64,000 nucleotides of DNA from Priestia aryabhattai (GTDB lineage Bacteria > Bacillota > Bacilli > Bacillales > Bacillaceae_H). Position numbers and translations under genes: made by a program. Shown here piece after piece: positions 8,009-16,175 of this stretch. The number at the start of each line of letters is the position of its first letter. The stretch's first letter is position 1. The stretch lies in NCBI RefSeq assembly GCF_023715685.1, contig NZ_JAMBOQ010000002.1, positions 682,001 to 746,000 on the forward strand. The letters are read 5' to 3'. A model generated the notes under the pieces. The model ran no database searches. It was given only the letters and a program-made list of their open reading frames with translations, and was not told where the DNA came from.

Positions 8009-9721
8009 ATGAATACAAGCCACTGGAATGAATCAGCAGCACAACTGCTAGAAACATGGATACAGCTATATAAAGAAAAGAAATCGCTTATTGGAGAAAC
8101 AGAATCTTTAAAAATGCTAAAAACAGAAGTAGGCAGGATGGATCAAGAAGAATTTCTCTCGATAGTAGAACGTCATCTGCAGAAAGTGTATGAAGAACTA
8201 GAAAAAGAACGTATGAAATACAATATGAACAACATTGAATATACAATGGTCACATTTCTTTCAAGCGATTATCCGGAGTACATAAAAAAGCGACAAAATC
8301 ATATGGAGCAGCTACAACATTTAACAAGCATACATAGAAGTATCATAGATCTTTTCGGAAAAGAACTCGCTTCTGAAGCGGATATGGTGGCATTTAGAAA
8401 TGACTTTTTTCAACTAACAGAAAAATATGCTAAAACGTTATCGTTTAAAGAAATCAAGGAAAGCTGGAATACGTATTTGCCGGCGTTCGTTGACTTTCAA
8501 AAAAAGCATGAAAATGTGAAACAAGCGATAACGACAGTACTTGAAGAAGACAAGAGCTTAAAGCAAGAATGGAATCAGTTAAGTAAAAATAAGTTTGTGA
8601 CCAAACAAAAAGCTACCGCATTTCGTACAAAGCAGCATGAGCTAAATGAAAGTATTCGAAAAGCAACGACTGCACAAAAACAATTACTCGAACTTCACTG
8701 GCCTGATATCCGCAGTCAGTTTGATGCACTGCAAGAAAAAATGAGCGAGAGCCTTTACGCTGTGCTGAAAGAAATGGAACGTAGTATGAAAGTGATTTGC
8801 CAACACGATGCAAATGAACACGCCAAGTTAAAACAATCACTTAGCGACCTAAATACAGCCCATAAAGTCAACGTTCATCAAACATGGTTAGCGGCTTTTA
8901 TTAAAGAGTACCGACCATTTTTTAACAAACTTAGTGAAGAAATAAAGGATACTCCGTGCCTAGAACTATGGAATCGAATTTATGACATGTATAAAGGAAT
9001 AGCAGTAAACGAATTTATTGTTACATACGAAGAATTTTTAGCACTTCAGCCGCTTGGCAGTGTAAAAAGCATTGAGGTGTCAAAACCATTAGCTCAGTTA
9101 AAGATAGATATAAAACCTGTTACACTGCCAGCCTACGCCGATTTTCCCGTGCTTAAAAAGCAGCAAGCATCACGACGTACTTTTCCTATTTTAATCGGAA
9201 CCGTTATTGGACTTCTCTTATTACTTACGATTGTATACATGAATCGTGACAATCAAACCGAAGAAACAAGCTCAAACATAAAAGCCACGACCAGCACCAA
9301 ACCGTTAAAAAATGAAGAGCCAAAACCAGCTGACGTAAGCAAAACGGATCTTGAAAACTTTTTTATCTCCTATAAAGCCGCTTACTTTTCAAGCTTAAAC
9401 AGCGGCGACTTTAGTGCGATGGCGCCCTATATTGACTCGAATCAGCCAGTCTATAAACAGCTGAAAAGCTACATTACATCACTTGCTGGCAAAAACGTAT
9501 CGTTCGCCAACGATCAGTTTTTAGTGACAAAAACAGAATCACATGACGACGGAACCTACGATATCTACACAAACGAAGTATATACGTTCACTGATTCCTA
9601 CGATGCAAGCACGCAGTTTAAAAAAGAACGAATTTATCATGTGAAAGCTGCTGGCAAAGACAAACTTCAAATTACTAAAATTGATACATTAACAGATGAA
9701 CAGACGCCGGTGGAAGAGTGA
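8009..9721 (+). CDS. TcaA/YvbJ-like membrane protein with coiled-coil N-terminus
   Basis: 570-residue protein of unknown function. Residues 1 to about 370 are charged and helical (Lys/Glu/Gln-rich, coiled-coil-like) and presumably cytoplasmic. One membrane segment (FPILIGTVIGLLLLLTIVY) lies near residues 393-411, and the rest is outside. The last 125 residues (DLENFFISYKAAYFSSLNSG through to the C-terminus) resemble the NTF2-like C-terminal domain of TcaA/YvbJ proteins. ATG 8009 is chosen over GTG 7997 because AGGTGA is 8 bases upstream. The TcaA likeness is from memory of the domain, not a search. Confidence 0.65.
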   Translation: MNTSHWNESAAQLLETWIQLYKEKKSLIGETESLKMLKTEVGRMDQEEFLSIVERHLQKVYEELEKERMKYNMNNIEYTMVTFLSSDYPEYIKKRQNHMEQLQHLTSIHRSIIDLFGKELASEADMVAFRNDFFQLTEKYAKTLSFKEIKESWNTYLPAFVDFQKKHENVKQAITTVLEEDKSLKQEWNQLSKNKFVTKQKATAFRTKQHELNESIRKATTAQKQLLELHWPDIRSQFDALQEKMSESLYAVLKEMERSMKVICQHDANEHAKLKQSLSDLNTAHKVNVHQTWLAAFIKEYRPFFNKLSEEIKDTPCLELWNRIYDMYKGIAVNEFIVTYEEFLALQPLGSVKSIEVSKPLAQLKIDIKPVTLPAYADFPVLKKQQASRRTFPILIGTVIGLLLLLTIVYMNRDNQTEETSSNIKATTSTKPLKNEEPKPADVSKTDLENFFISYKAAYFSSLNSGDFSAMAPYIDSNQPVYKQLKSYITSLAGKNVSFANDQFLVTKTESHDDGTYDIYTNEVYTFTDSYDASTQFKKERIYHVKAAGKDKLQITKIDTLTDEQTPVEE

Positions 9722-9741
9722 GTGGTTTCTGAGAAATTATG

Positions 9742-9782
9742 AACAACCGCTAGTTCCTTTTTGGAGCTAGCGGTTGTTGTGT
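9742..9782 (+). terminator. Rho-independent terminator
   Basis: AACAACCGCTAG (9742-9753) pairs perfectly with CTAGCGGTTGTT (9767-9778), followed by GTGTTT. Confidence 0.8.
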
Positions 9783-10323
9783 TTGGGGCGTTGAAAGTGG
9801 TTAGGATGACTGCTACGCTGCCAGCGTGGAAAATGAAGTTTCCTGTAGTTTTCTAATGTACTCGTAAATGCCTTTATATCAATGTTTCAATGGGGTTTTT
9901 GATATTTAAATAAACTATAGTTTCCCCTGATTTTCTGTAGTATATGACCAAAATATGACCAGAGTGTGACCAGTATTTTGGAGATGAATATAGCTTTTCT
10001 TTTTTAGAATGAGATGATTTTGAGATGTGATAGTATGCCGTAAGTTACCTTTCTACTTAGGTGGAATTATAAGAAAACAATTAGGAATAATGTAGTCTGA
10101 CCATGAAGCATAGTGTTTTTATACGTAATATAAACTAGAAATAAATATTTATACCTATGACTATTCTCTTCTACATTGAAATTATATCCTTTTTAACGCA
10201 TCCACAAACTTATAAAAGGGCTTATTATCCTATTTAGATAGTGTATTGGTAATTTTATAATGGATAATAGAGGAAAATGTCGAATCAAAGATGTATTAAT
10301 CATAAGGTAAAAGAGGGTTTATA
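9783..10323. other. 541-bp gene-free left boundary of the LXG island
   Basis: No open frame with a plausible RBS. It holds three TGACCA repeats (listed separately) and a possible promoter for the LXG gene (TTTAGA 10233-10238, 17 nt, TATAAT 10256-10261). Base composition is more AT-rich than the flanking genes, as is usual for transferred toxin loci. No tRNA or recombinase gene is visible. Confidence 0.5.
9943..9972 (+). repeat. three direct repeats TATGACCA/TATGACCA/TGTGACCA at 11-bp spacing
   Basis: The units start at 9943, 9954 and 9965, so they repeat at close to one helical turn. They could be binding sites for a regulator or recombinase, or a relic of a coding region. They lie at the left edge of the toxin island. 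Confidence 0.5.
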
Positions 10324-12372
10324 ATGGGAAAAGTATATGAAGCCAGTACACTTATGGCCTATGCAAAAGACAGGGTACAAGCGTACAAAGCATTTGACGA
10401 GCAGCTAGATACATTAAAAAAGGCTCTTCATGCCGTGGCCACACTGGATCATGAATTTCAAGGGAAAGGTGCCGACAGCATAAAAGGCTTTTATACATCA
10501 CAAGTAGATATCGTCACACATTGGAAAAGTCTTGTTTCTTCACATCAAGCCTATTTTAATAGTATTGCAGACTATGCTGAACGAGCTAAATTAGAAGGTA
10601 ATACGGTTGTAGACGTATCTTTTTTAGAACAAGAGCTGGCTGTCGCCAATGATCGTTCCAAGCAGATGGTCGAACAGCAGCACGCTGAACTTGAATCGAT
10701 TTTAAGTAATATTGAAGATATTATACATATTACACCGTTTTCCAAAGACGCATTTGAAGAAGATTTAAGCGCAACTGAGAAAAAAAGAACAGATACCATT
10801 ACCGCAGTAGAAGAACTAGATAATCAACTTTCGAGTGAATATGGAATGTTAGATAATTTCTACGAATCTGTGCAATTTAGCGTAAATGGTTTGGAACAGC
10901 TGACTTCTCAAGGCGGCAGCGCTTATCAGCTCACTTTTGATGCCAAAGCTTACAAAAATAGTGAAGCATACAAAACACAGCAGCAAATTGATAAAGTCGC
11001 TTCAGGTTATGTAGAAGGAAAAGCTGAACAAAAACAAGAAGTTAAAGAAAGAAAAGCAGCCATTGAAGCTGAGAGACAAAGACAAATTCAAGCCAATAAG
11101 CCGTGGTATGAAAAAGGCCTGGATATTGCAGGAGAACTTACTGGATATTATGATTTTAAACGAGCCGCAGACGGAGTCGATCCGGTTACGCATAAGAAAC
11201 TGTCTGCTACCCAGAGAGTCACGGCTGGAGCAATGGCAGCAGCTGGATTCATCCCGTTCGTAGGCTGGGCAGGACGAGCGGTAAAAGGCGGAAGCGTTGT
11301 CTACAAAACGGCAAAAGGCATGAGTGCTGCGCATCATGCAATGGCTCTTTACCAAACACCTAAAGCTTTTAAAGTGCTTGAACAAACAGAAAAAGGATTG
11401 TATGGACTTGTCTTAACAAATGGCATGTATGAGTATACAATGGGGAAGGACTTACTAGGAAATAAGCTTACTAAAGAAGAGCAGCAGGCTAGTTTGTTTC
11501 AATCCTTGGGGATTGCAGCAGGCGGTTTACTTGCTGCAAAAGCATCCACTCAGTTTGTCGAAAAAAGTGCACAGGCAGTCACGAAAAAGTTCAATGATAT
11601 GCGCAACGTAGTTCGTACAAGTAAAGTGACTCAATATGGAAAAGACATTCAGCAGGCGATGCGAAAAATGCCAGCAACTGGTATTGATAAAGCCAAAAAA
11701 ATGTATGATGCTGTATTAGATGCGAAAGTACCCAGGTTCTTACCGCAGGAAGCACCAGTGGGTGTGAGTGTAGACTTTGCGCAGCAAACTGTACGGGATG
11801 TGTTGAAGAGTACAGCTAAAGATACGATGCATTTTATGAAGAGTACTAAGTTATCTCATAATAGCAAGCACATGCAGAATTCAGAGTGGGGAGTTAAAAG
11901 CGATAAGGTTACTGTCGGAACTGAAAAACTTGTAGGTAATTTAGAAGATGTAGATGAATTACTTATTGATACGTATGCTAACATGAGGAAAAACAAAGAA
12001 GTTACAGGACAAGCGCATCACTTGAGTCAAGACGCAGCTTTTAGAGATGTTATTCCTAGAAAAGAAGGATTAGCTATAGAACTGTCTGGAAATATCTTTA
12101 AAGATATCGGTAGTCCACATTATTCAGCTCATGAAAGTCTAGAGGCTTTTTGGAACTCTTATAGAAGGAACGGAGAATCGTTTGGTGAAATACCGATGGT
12201 TTCAGAATATAATGACGCATTATACGAATCTTTGAAGTCAGCTGGTTTAAGCGATACTCAGTCTCAGCAAGCTGTCCAACGAGCATTTGAACAGCAAGTA
12301 TCTTATGGATTGAATAAAGATTCGTTTGTCCCAAGAATACCTGGGAGAATTAATTTACCTAAGCTTAAATAG
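10324..12372 (+). CDS. LXG-domain polymorphic toxin with C-terminal HNH/AHH-like nuclease
   Basis: 682-residue modular toxin. Residues 1-200 form an LXG-type helical N-terminus (MGKVYEASTLMAYAKDRVQA...), which in Bacillota targets toxins to the Esx/type VII secretion system. About residues 255-325 (PWYEKGLDIAGELTGYYDF then FIPFVGWAGRAVKGG) form a pre-toxin PT-TG-like segment. The C-terminal tip has GQAHHLSQDAAFRDVIP (H565, H566) and SPHYSAHESLEAFW (H599, H603), fitting an AHH/LHH-type HNH-fold nuclease. RBS AAGAGGG 8 bases before the ATG. Two small genes follow with 13- and 9-base gaps, the normal place for immunity. Nuclease activity is inferred. Confidence 0.85.
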   Translation: MGKVYEASTLMAYAKDRVQAYKAFDEQLDTLKKALHAVATLDHEFQGKGADSIKGFYTSQVDIVTHWKSLVSSHQAYFNSIADYAERAKLEGNTVVDVSFLEQELAVANDRSKQMVEQQHAELESILSNIEDIIHITPFSKDAFEEDLSATEKKRTDTITAVEELDNQLSSEYGMLDNFYESVQFSVNGLEQLTSQGGSAYQLTFDAKAYKNSEAYKTQQQIDKVASGYVEGKAEQKQEVKERKAAIEAERQRQIQANKPWYEKGLDIAGELTGYYDFKRAADGVDPVTHKKLSATQRVTAGAMAAAGFIPFVGWAGRAVKGGSVVYKTAKGMSAAHHAMALYQTPKAFKVLEQTEKGLYGLVLTNGMYEYTMGKDLLGNKLTKEEQQASLFQSLGIAAGGLLAAKASTQFVEKSAQAVTKKFNDMRNVVRTSKVTQYGKDIQQAMRKMPATGIDKAKKMYDAVLDAKVPRFLPQEAPVGVSVDFAQQTVRDVLKSTAKDTMHFMKSTKLSHNSKHMQNSEWGVKSDKVTVGTEKLVGNLEDVDELLIDTYANMRKNKEVTGQAHHLSQDAAFRDVIPRKEGLAIELSGNIFKDIGSPHYSAHESLEAFWNSYRRNGESFGEIPMVSEYNDALYESLKSAGLSDTQSQQAVQRAFEQQVSYGLNKDSFVPRIPGRINLPKLK

Positions 12373-12385
12373 AGGAGAAAACTAT

Positions 12386-12877
12386 ATGGAACTAAATAAT
12401 GCCGTAGTTGAAGCAATAACATCTAATAATTGGCTAGAATACTGTGGAGTTGAAACTAATCTTCCAAAAGGAAGTAATTATTCTTATTTATCAAATAAAA
12501 AAGTAGTTAATAAGAATGTAAAAGGAGTGAAATGGGAAAATATTTGTCTTGAAGAGAGAAATAATTTAACGGGTTATTTAGCCAAGAATAAACCGGAGCT
12601 GTATAATAAAAATTGGAATGTATTAGTGAGAGAAGTTAAAACAGAGGTATTACCTAAAGTTATTGATAAAATCGAAAGCCAAGTAAGCATATTAGGGTTA
12701 TCAAGTGATATAGTGAATTCTGTTAAATTTGATATTATCAACATCATTATGGTGCTTACATATGAGAAATATTATAATTCAGATTTTTACACCAATATGT
12801 TAGACATCTATTTAAGTGGTCATATTCCTTGTGGATGGGACGGAGATTATCCAAATGGAAAAATATTAGTATATTAG
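12386..12877 (+). CDS. putative cognate immunity protein of the LXG toxin
   Basis: 163-residue soluble, acidic-to-neutral protein with no signal peptide or membrane segment and no family I recognise. ATG 12386 lies 8 bases after AGAGGAG, and the gene begins 13 bases after the toxin stop. Placement directly behind the toxin tip strongly suggests that it neutralises the nuclease. Visible features: an Asn/Lys-rich N-terminus, a hydrophobic helix DIINIIMVLTYEKYYNSDFY and the C-terminal CGWDGDYPNGKILVY. Codon use is more AT-rich than surrounding housekeeping genes, as is typical for exchangeable toxin tips. Function is inferred from position. Confidence 0.65.
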   Translation: MELNNAVVEAITSNNWLEYCGVETNLPKGSNYSYLSNKKVVNKNVKGVKWENICLEERNNLTGYLAKNKPELYNKNWNVLVREVKTEVLPKVIDKIESQVSILGLSSDIVNSVKFDIINIIMVLTYEKYYNSDFYTNMLDIYLSGHIPCGWDGDYPNGKILVY

Positions 12878-12886
12878 GAGGAAAAA

Positions 12887-13291
12887 ATGGAGCGTAATTT
12901 AGCATATTATAGCGAGATGAAAAAGGTGGTTAATCATTTTTTAGAAATATGCCAATTAACCCCGGAAAATTTAGATGAACAAGAAAAACAAGTTGTATCG
13001 ACATTTTGTTTCGGTATGATAAACAGCTATTCTCTTAAAGAGAAAAAAGATGCTGTACAGATTCAGGGAGCTACCATAAATATACTTATAGAAGTATTTT
13101 CTTATTCTCCCTCAGCTAGTGCAGAGTTTTTTGATTTTTTAATTGAGTGTACAGATAAGTCGTTTCATCCTACCATGAATGCTATTATTCATAGGGGAAT
13201 TCAGGCATATCATCAGTATAAAGAGAATAGGAATCAAGAATTAAAAGAAAACATTCATAATATAATAGATATAATTAAAAGTGGTTCCTAA
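12887..13291 (+). CDS. Imm48-family immunity protein
   Basis: 134-residue helical cytoplasmic protein. The stretch FCFGMINSYSLKEKKDAVQI, with FHPTMNAIIHRGIQAYHQY near the C-terminus, matches what I remember of Imm48 immunity proteins of Bacillus LXG loci. ATG 12887 follows TTAGGAGGAAAAA, 9 bases after the previous stop, so it forms an operon with the toxin and the first immunity candidate. It could protect against this toxin, or be an extra immunity gene against a rival strain's tip. The family name is recalled, not searched. Confidence 0.7.
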   Translation: MERNLAYYSEMKKVVNHFLEICQLTPENLDEQEKQVVSTFCFGMINSYSLKEKKDAVQIQGATINILIEVFSYSPSASAEFFDFLIECTDKSFHPTMNAIIHRGIQAYHQYKENRNQELKENIHNIIDIIKSGS

Positions 13292-13352
13292 AGAACTTTT
13301 ATCCATTAAATATTAGTAAGCTATAATCTGAAAAGAGCCTTAAGTTTTGAAG

Positions 13353-13605
13353 TGATCCCATAAAGTTAGACAGGTTATTTTGGCAGGCAACTTGCAGGGC
13401 ATGAGTTCGGTATTGGACTGGACTCATGCCTTTTAATTTTGTTTTGATCCCTCTATGCTTATAGTAAATACACTTCTTCAATTCCTTTTTAAAATGTTCA
13501 ACATTTTAAAATTGCTTTAAATAAAGAGGTTCAGACTTCATAATTCCAAAGAAGATTTCGACTATACCATTATCGTGACATACTCTGTGTAATCCCTTAT
13601 TGATT
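13353..13605 (-). mobile_element. IS3-family (IS150-like) transposase 3' remnant
   Basis: Read on the minus strand, the segment encodes decayed pieces of an IS3 DDE transposase. These are DNGIVEIFFGIMKSEPLYL, where the E of VEIFF corresponds to the last catalytic Glu, and further on YKHRGIKTKLKGMSPVQYRT, the usual C-terminal signature. The frame is broken between them. TGATCCCATAAAGTTAGACA at 13353-13372 looks like the terminal inverted repeat. The other end and the whole N-terminal half are missing, so this copy cannot move by itself. It separates the intact toxin operon from decayed cassettes. Confidence 0.75.
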
Positions 13606-13627
13606 TAGAGAATAGGGGGGGCTTTAT

Positions 13628-13715
13628 TACTATATTATTAAATGCGAAAGTGCTGAGGCTGTTACCGTAAGAAACACTAGTTGGGTTAAGTGTAGATTTT
13701 GATCAGCGTTTCATG
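13628..13715 (+). pseudogene. decayed second copy of the LXG toxin linker region
   Basis: This stretch aligns with 11711-11800 of the intact toxin gene. Both read AATGCGAAAGT or GATGCGAAAGT, then a TTACCG..GAA.CAC.AGT block, then GTGTAGA(T/C)TTTG, at roughly three quarters identity by eye. Small indels and an early stop break the frame. It is what remains of a second toxin gene or of a donor tip cassette, immediately upstream of a SUKH immunity gene. Confidence 0.6.
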
Positions 13716-13841
13716 ATACATTGATAAATATGTTTAAGAATATAATACACTTTATTGGATAATCTACTGCACTATATAGAGGTCTCAAAAGTAAGTTATA
13801 GCGAACTTATTGTAGAGGATTTTAATGAGGAGAGAAATAAT

Positions 13842-14288
13842 TTGAACCAAAAAGAAATGAGTGAATTTATTCAATTCAATTCTGAGATTAATGATTTTAC
13901 TGGAGGAGTCTCAGACGAAATTATTAAAGAAGTTGAAAAAGCACTTAAAGTGAAATTTTCGGATAGTTATATCTGGTTTCTTGAAAATTATGGTTCTGGA
14001 GGGCTGTTTGGAGTAGATATACTTGGCTGTGGAAAATCCGCGACTCCATCTGTAATAACAAACACTGAAAGATTTCGGAACATTGGATTGCCAACTCAAT
14101 ACGTAGTTGTTGAAAACTGTGAAGAGTTTGTATATTGTTTAGATACTGAAAACCTAATTGACGCTGAATGTGTAGTTGTGTCGTGGGACAGAATTGATGG
14201 ATATAGTGGAAAAAGAGCAGATAACTTTTATGAGTTTTTAACAAATAGACTTCTTGATGCCAAAGAAAATTGGGACGAAGACTTTTAA
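13842..14288 (+). CDS. SUKH (SMI1/KNR4) family immunity protein
   Basis: 148-residue soluble protein. VSDEIIKEVEKALKVKFSDS then YIWFLENYGSGGLFGVDILG is the usual SMI1/KNR4 opening (helix, short linker, G-x-E/D-I/L-G strand). SUKH proteins are the commonest immunity family for bacterial nuclease toxins. The TTG at 13842 is preferred because GAGGAG is 9 bases upstream; a longer frame from TTG 13755 would add 29 residues with no RBS. No intact toxin gene precedes it, only a decayed LXG fragment, so it is best seen as an orphan immunity gene. Confidence 0.78.
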   Translation: MNQKEMSEFIQFNSEINDFTGGVSDEIIKEVEKALKVKFSDSYIWFLENYGSGGLFGVDILGCGKSATPSVITNTERFRNIGLPTQYVVVENCEEFVYCLDTENLIDAECVVVSWDRIDGYSGKRADNFYEFLTNRLLDAKENWDEDF

Positions 14289-14317
14289 AATTAATCTATA
14301 TGGTTGTTAAGTTATTT

Positions 14318-14353
14318 AACCTTGATTGGCTCTATAGATTTCAAGGTTTTTTA
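14318..14353 (+). terminator. Rho-independent terminator
   Basis: AACCTTGA (14318-14325) pairs with TCAAGGTT (14341-14348), followed by TTTTATT. Confidence 0.65.
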
Positions 14354-14471
14354 TTATGTTCAAATGTATAGGGATGTCTGAAACTTTAAAACCTATGGTA
14401 TAAACAAGATGAGCACTTCAAAAAGTTATTCTGTTAATTATTAGAAAACGCCAAGAGAAAAGCTTTAGGAG

Positions 14472-14702
14472 GAAATTAAAAGGAAAAATCGAGCAAATTT
14501 CTTTTCAGATCAGAATGAGCTGTTAGTGGCGACTCAAGCACACGGGACAAATGGATTTGAAGAGTGGCTTATGAAATTTCACGGACAAAAGCTTAGAGAC
14601 CCTATTCACCCGGCGTATCAGCCGAGTGAAGATCTTCTTGGATGGCATGTTAGAGAGGTATTTAGAGGTCCTGATAGATATCAAGCAAATGATATAAATT
14701 AA
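14472..14702 (+). pseudogene. start-less ORF fragment, possible toxin tip
   Basis: An open frame of 76 codons runs from after a TAG (14469-14471) to the TAA at 14700-14702 with no credible start codon. It encodes protein-like sequence such as ATQAHGTNGFEEWLMKFHGQ and PAYQPSEDLLGWHVREVFRG, rich in Trp and His. AGGAGG at its 5' end is not followed by a start. Its place among LXG remnants suggests a stranded C-terminal tip, but I do not recognise the family. Confidence 0.45.
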
Positions 14703-14804
14703 TTTTTGTGAATGATAGATAGCTATGTTTATACTTAGGAAGTAATTTACATATTGTGGTGCCATTTAAAATACGGTAAAGAAGATATAAACGGAGGAAG
14801 AAAG

Positions 14805-15791
14805 ATGTTACGAAAAAGCGGTGCGAAACGAATACAGACTTGGTTTTACGATGACGATCCAAATGGGATTAAAGTATCGGAAGTACCGAATACAACGATA
14901 CAGGCTGTATTCATTCCTAGAAATAGTTTGAAAGATTTAAAGGGTGAAAGTGAAGTAGAAAAGCCCGGCATTTATTTTTTATTTGGAGAAGATAAAAAAG
15001 CATATATTGGAGAGGCAGAAGTAGGATATGAGCGTTTAAAGCAGCATGCTAGTCCATCAACAGGTAAAAGCTTTTGGGATGTGGCCGTGTTAATTGTGTC
15101 TAATGCTTCTCAAGATCAATTAGATAAAGTTGATGTAAAATACTTAGAGCATATTTCTTATCTAGCAGCCATGAGCTCTGGTACATATGATATTAATCAA
15201 ACCGTTCCGACAAAACCGTTTGTGCGTGAATTTAGGCGAGACGACCTGACAGATATCTTTAATGTTATTAAGGTTTTACTTGGTGGGGTAGGCTTTTCAA
15301 TTTTTGGGTATGCTTCAAGTGGAATAGAATATGAAAGTGAAGTTGTACAGTCTGGTGAAGTACCAAAGATTGAAACAGAGCAACCGATAGAAAAAATTGT
15401 TCAAGTTGAGACACATCTGTTAAAAGATACAAAATCAGTAGTGGTAGAGGACGTTCTATATTGTAAACGCCGCGATGCGTATGCGAGCGGGAAATATGTT
15501 AGCGATGGATTTCTTGTCTATAAAGGAGCTTTGCTTGCAAGCGAACAGCAGCTAGAAGGAGCTAAACTTAAAAGGCAACAAGACTATATTAATACTTTCC
15601 TAGCAAATGGTGTACTAGAAATAAAAGATGATAGATACGTACTGGTACAAGATCAAATTTTTTCTTCTATATCAGCTGCGGCAGTGTTTGTGACACAGCG
15701 AAGAAGTAGTGGAACTTCTGAATGGAAAGATAAGAACGGGATAACAGTGCGTAATAAAATCGATCAAATGTTAAATGCAGAAACAAAATAA
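14805..15791 (+). CDS. GIY-YIG nuclease family protein with DUF4357 domain
   Basis: 328-residue protein. The GIY-YIG core is at the N-terminus: GIYFLFGEDKKAYIGEA with GIY at 55-57 and YIG at 67-69, then a basic/Glu-containing helix (YERLKQHASPSTGKSFWDVA). The C-terminal 100 residues (SDGFLVYKGALLASEQQ, AAVFVTQRRSSGTSEWKDKN) look like DUF4357, often joined to GIY-YIG. ATG 14805 lies 4 bases after ACGGAGGAAG. Proteins of this layout are usually annotated only as GIY-YIG nuclease, and a role in restriction or repair is unproven. It sits at the right border of the toxin island. Confidence 0.85.
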   Translation: MLRKSGAKRIQTWFYDDDPNGIKVSEVPNTTIQAVFIPRNSLKDLKGESEVEKPGIYFLFGEDKKAYIGEAEVGYERLKQHASPSTGKSFWDVAVLIVSNASQDQLDKVDVKYLEHISYLAAMSSGTYDINQTVPTKPFVREFRRDDLTDIFNVIKVLLGGVGFSIFGYASSGIEYESEVVQSGEVPKIETEQPIEKIVQVETHLLKDTKSVVVEDVLYCKRRDAYASGKYVSDGFLVYKGALLASEQQLEGAKLKRQQDYINTFLANGVLEIKDDRYVLVQDQIFSSISAAAVFVTQRRSSGTSEWKDKNGITVRNKIDQMLNAETK

Positions 15792-15833
15792 CCTGTATCT
15801 AAAGCTTTTAATTCCAATAAGTATTTCAAAACA

Positions 15834-15862
15834 TTGACATTCCTTTCCAAAACGCATACAAT
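15834..15862 (+). promoter_or_regulatory. sigma-A promoter of ileS
   Basis: Consensus TTGACA (15834-15839), 17-nt spacer and TACAAT (15857-15862). The transcript would begin near 15869 and run through the T-box leader. Confidence 0.8.
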
Positions 15863-15869
15863 AGCTACT

Positions 15870-16143
15870 AATAAAAGCACACAAATTCGTTGAAGAGAAC
15901 CAGTACGCTGCAAGTTTGTTCCACAGAGAGCCGGTGATGGCTGAAAGCCGGTGTTCAAGCTGCAGGGGAATATCCTCTCTGAGAAGTCAAACTGAACTTA
16001 TAAGTAAGTTTGAACGGTAGTCTACCGTTAAAAAGAACGCGTATGATTGTACGTTGCTGAGTGCTATTGATGAACGGATCAATAGAAGCCAGGGTGGTAC
16101 CGCGGTTGAAACCCGTCCCTAGTCATAGGGACGGGTTTCTTTG
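15870..16143 (+). ncRNA. T-box leader of ileS
   Basis: tRNA-sensing antitermination leader of about 270 nt. Seen: the stem I elements CAGAGAGCC and GGTGATGGCTGAAAGCCGG, GGAATATCCTCTCTGAG in which ATC at 15972-15974 is the probable Ile specifier codon, the T-box AGGGTGGTACCGCGG (16091-16105), and a GC-rich terminator (16108-16143). Uncharged tRNA-Ile should pair with specifier and T-box and stop the terminator from forming, raising ileS expression during isoleucine starvation or IleRS inhibition. The specifier assignment is by motif and not folded. Confidence 0.93.
16108..16143 (+). terminator. T-box-controlled intrinsic terminator
   Basis: GAAACCCGTCCCT (16108-16120) pairs with AGGGACGGGTTTC (16127-16139) and is followed by TTTG. 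It competes with the antiterminator that contains the T-box. Confidence 0.85.
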
Positions 16144-16175
16144 TGTGCTTTTAACTTTAAAAGGAGTGGTATCAC

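Noticed and set aside
13299-13481. 60-codon minus-strand frame taken as a gene
   Set aside because: It is the C-terminal tail of a decayed IS3 transposase, not an independent gene.
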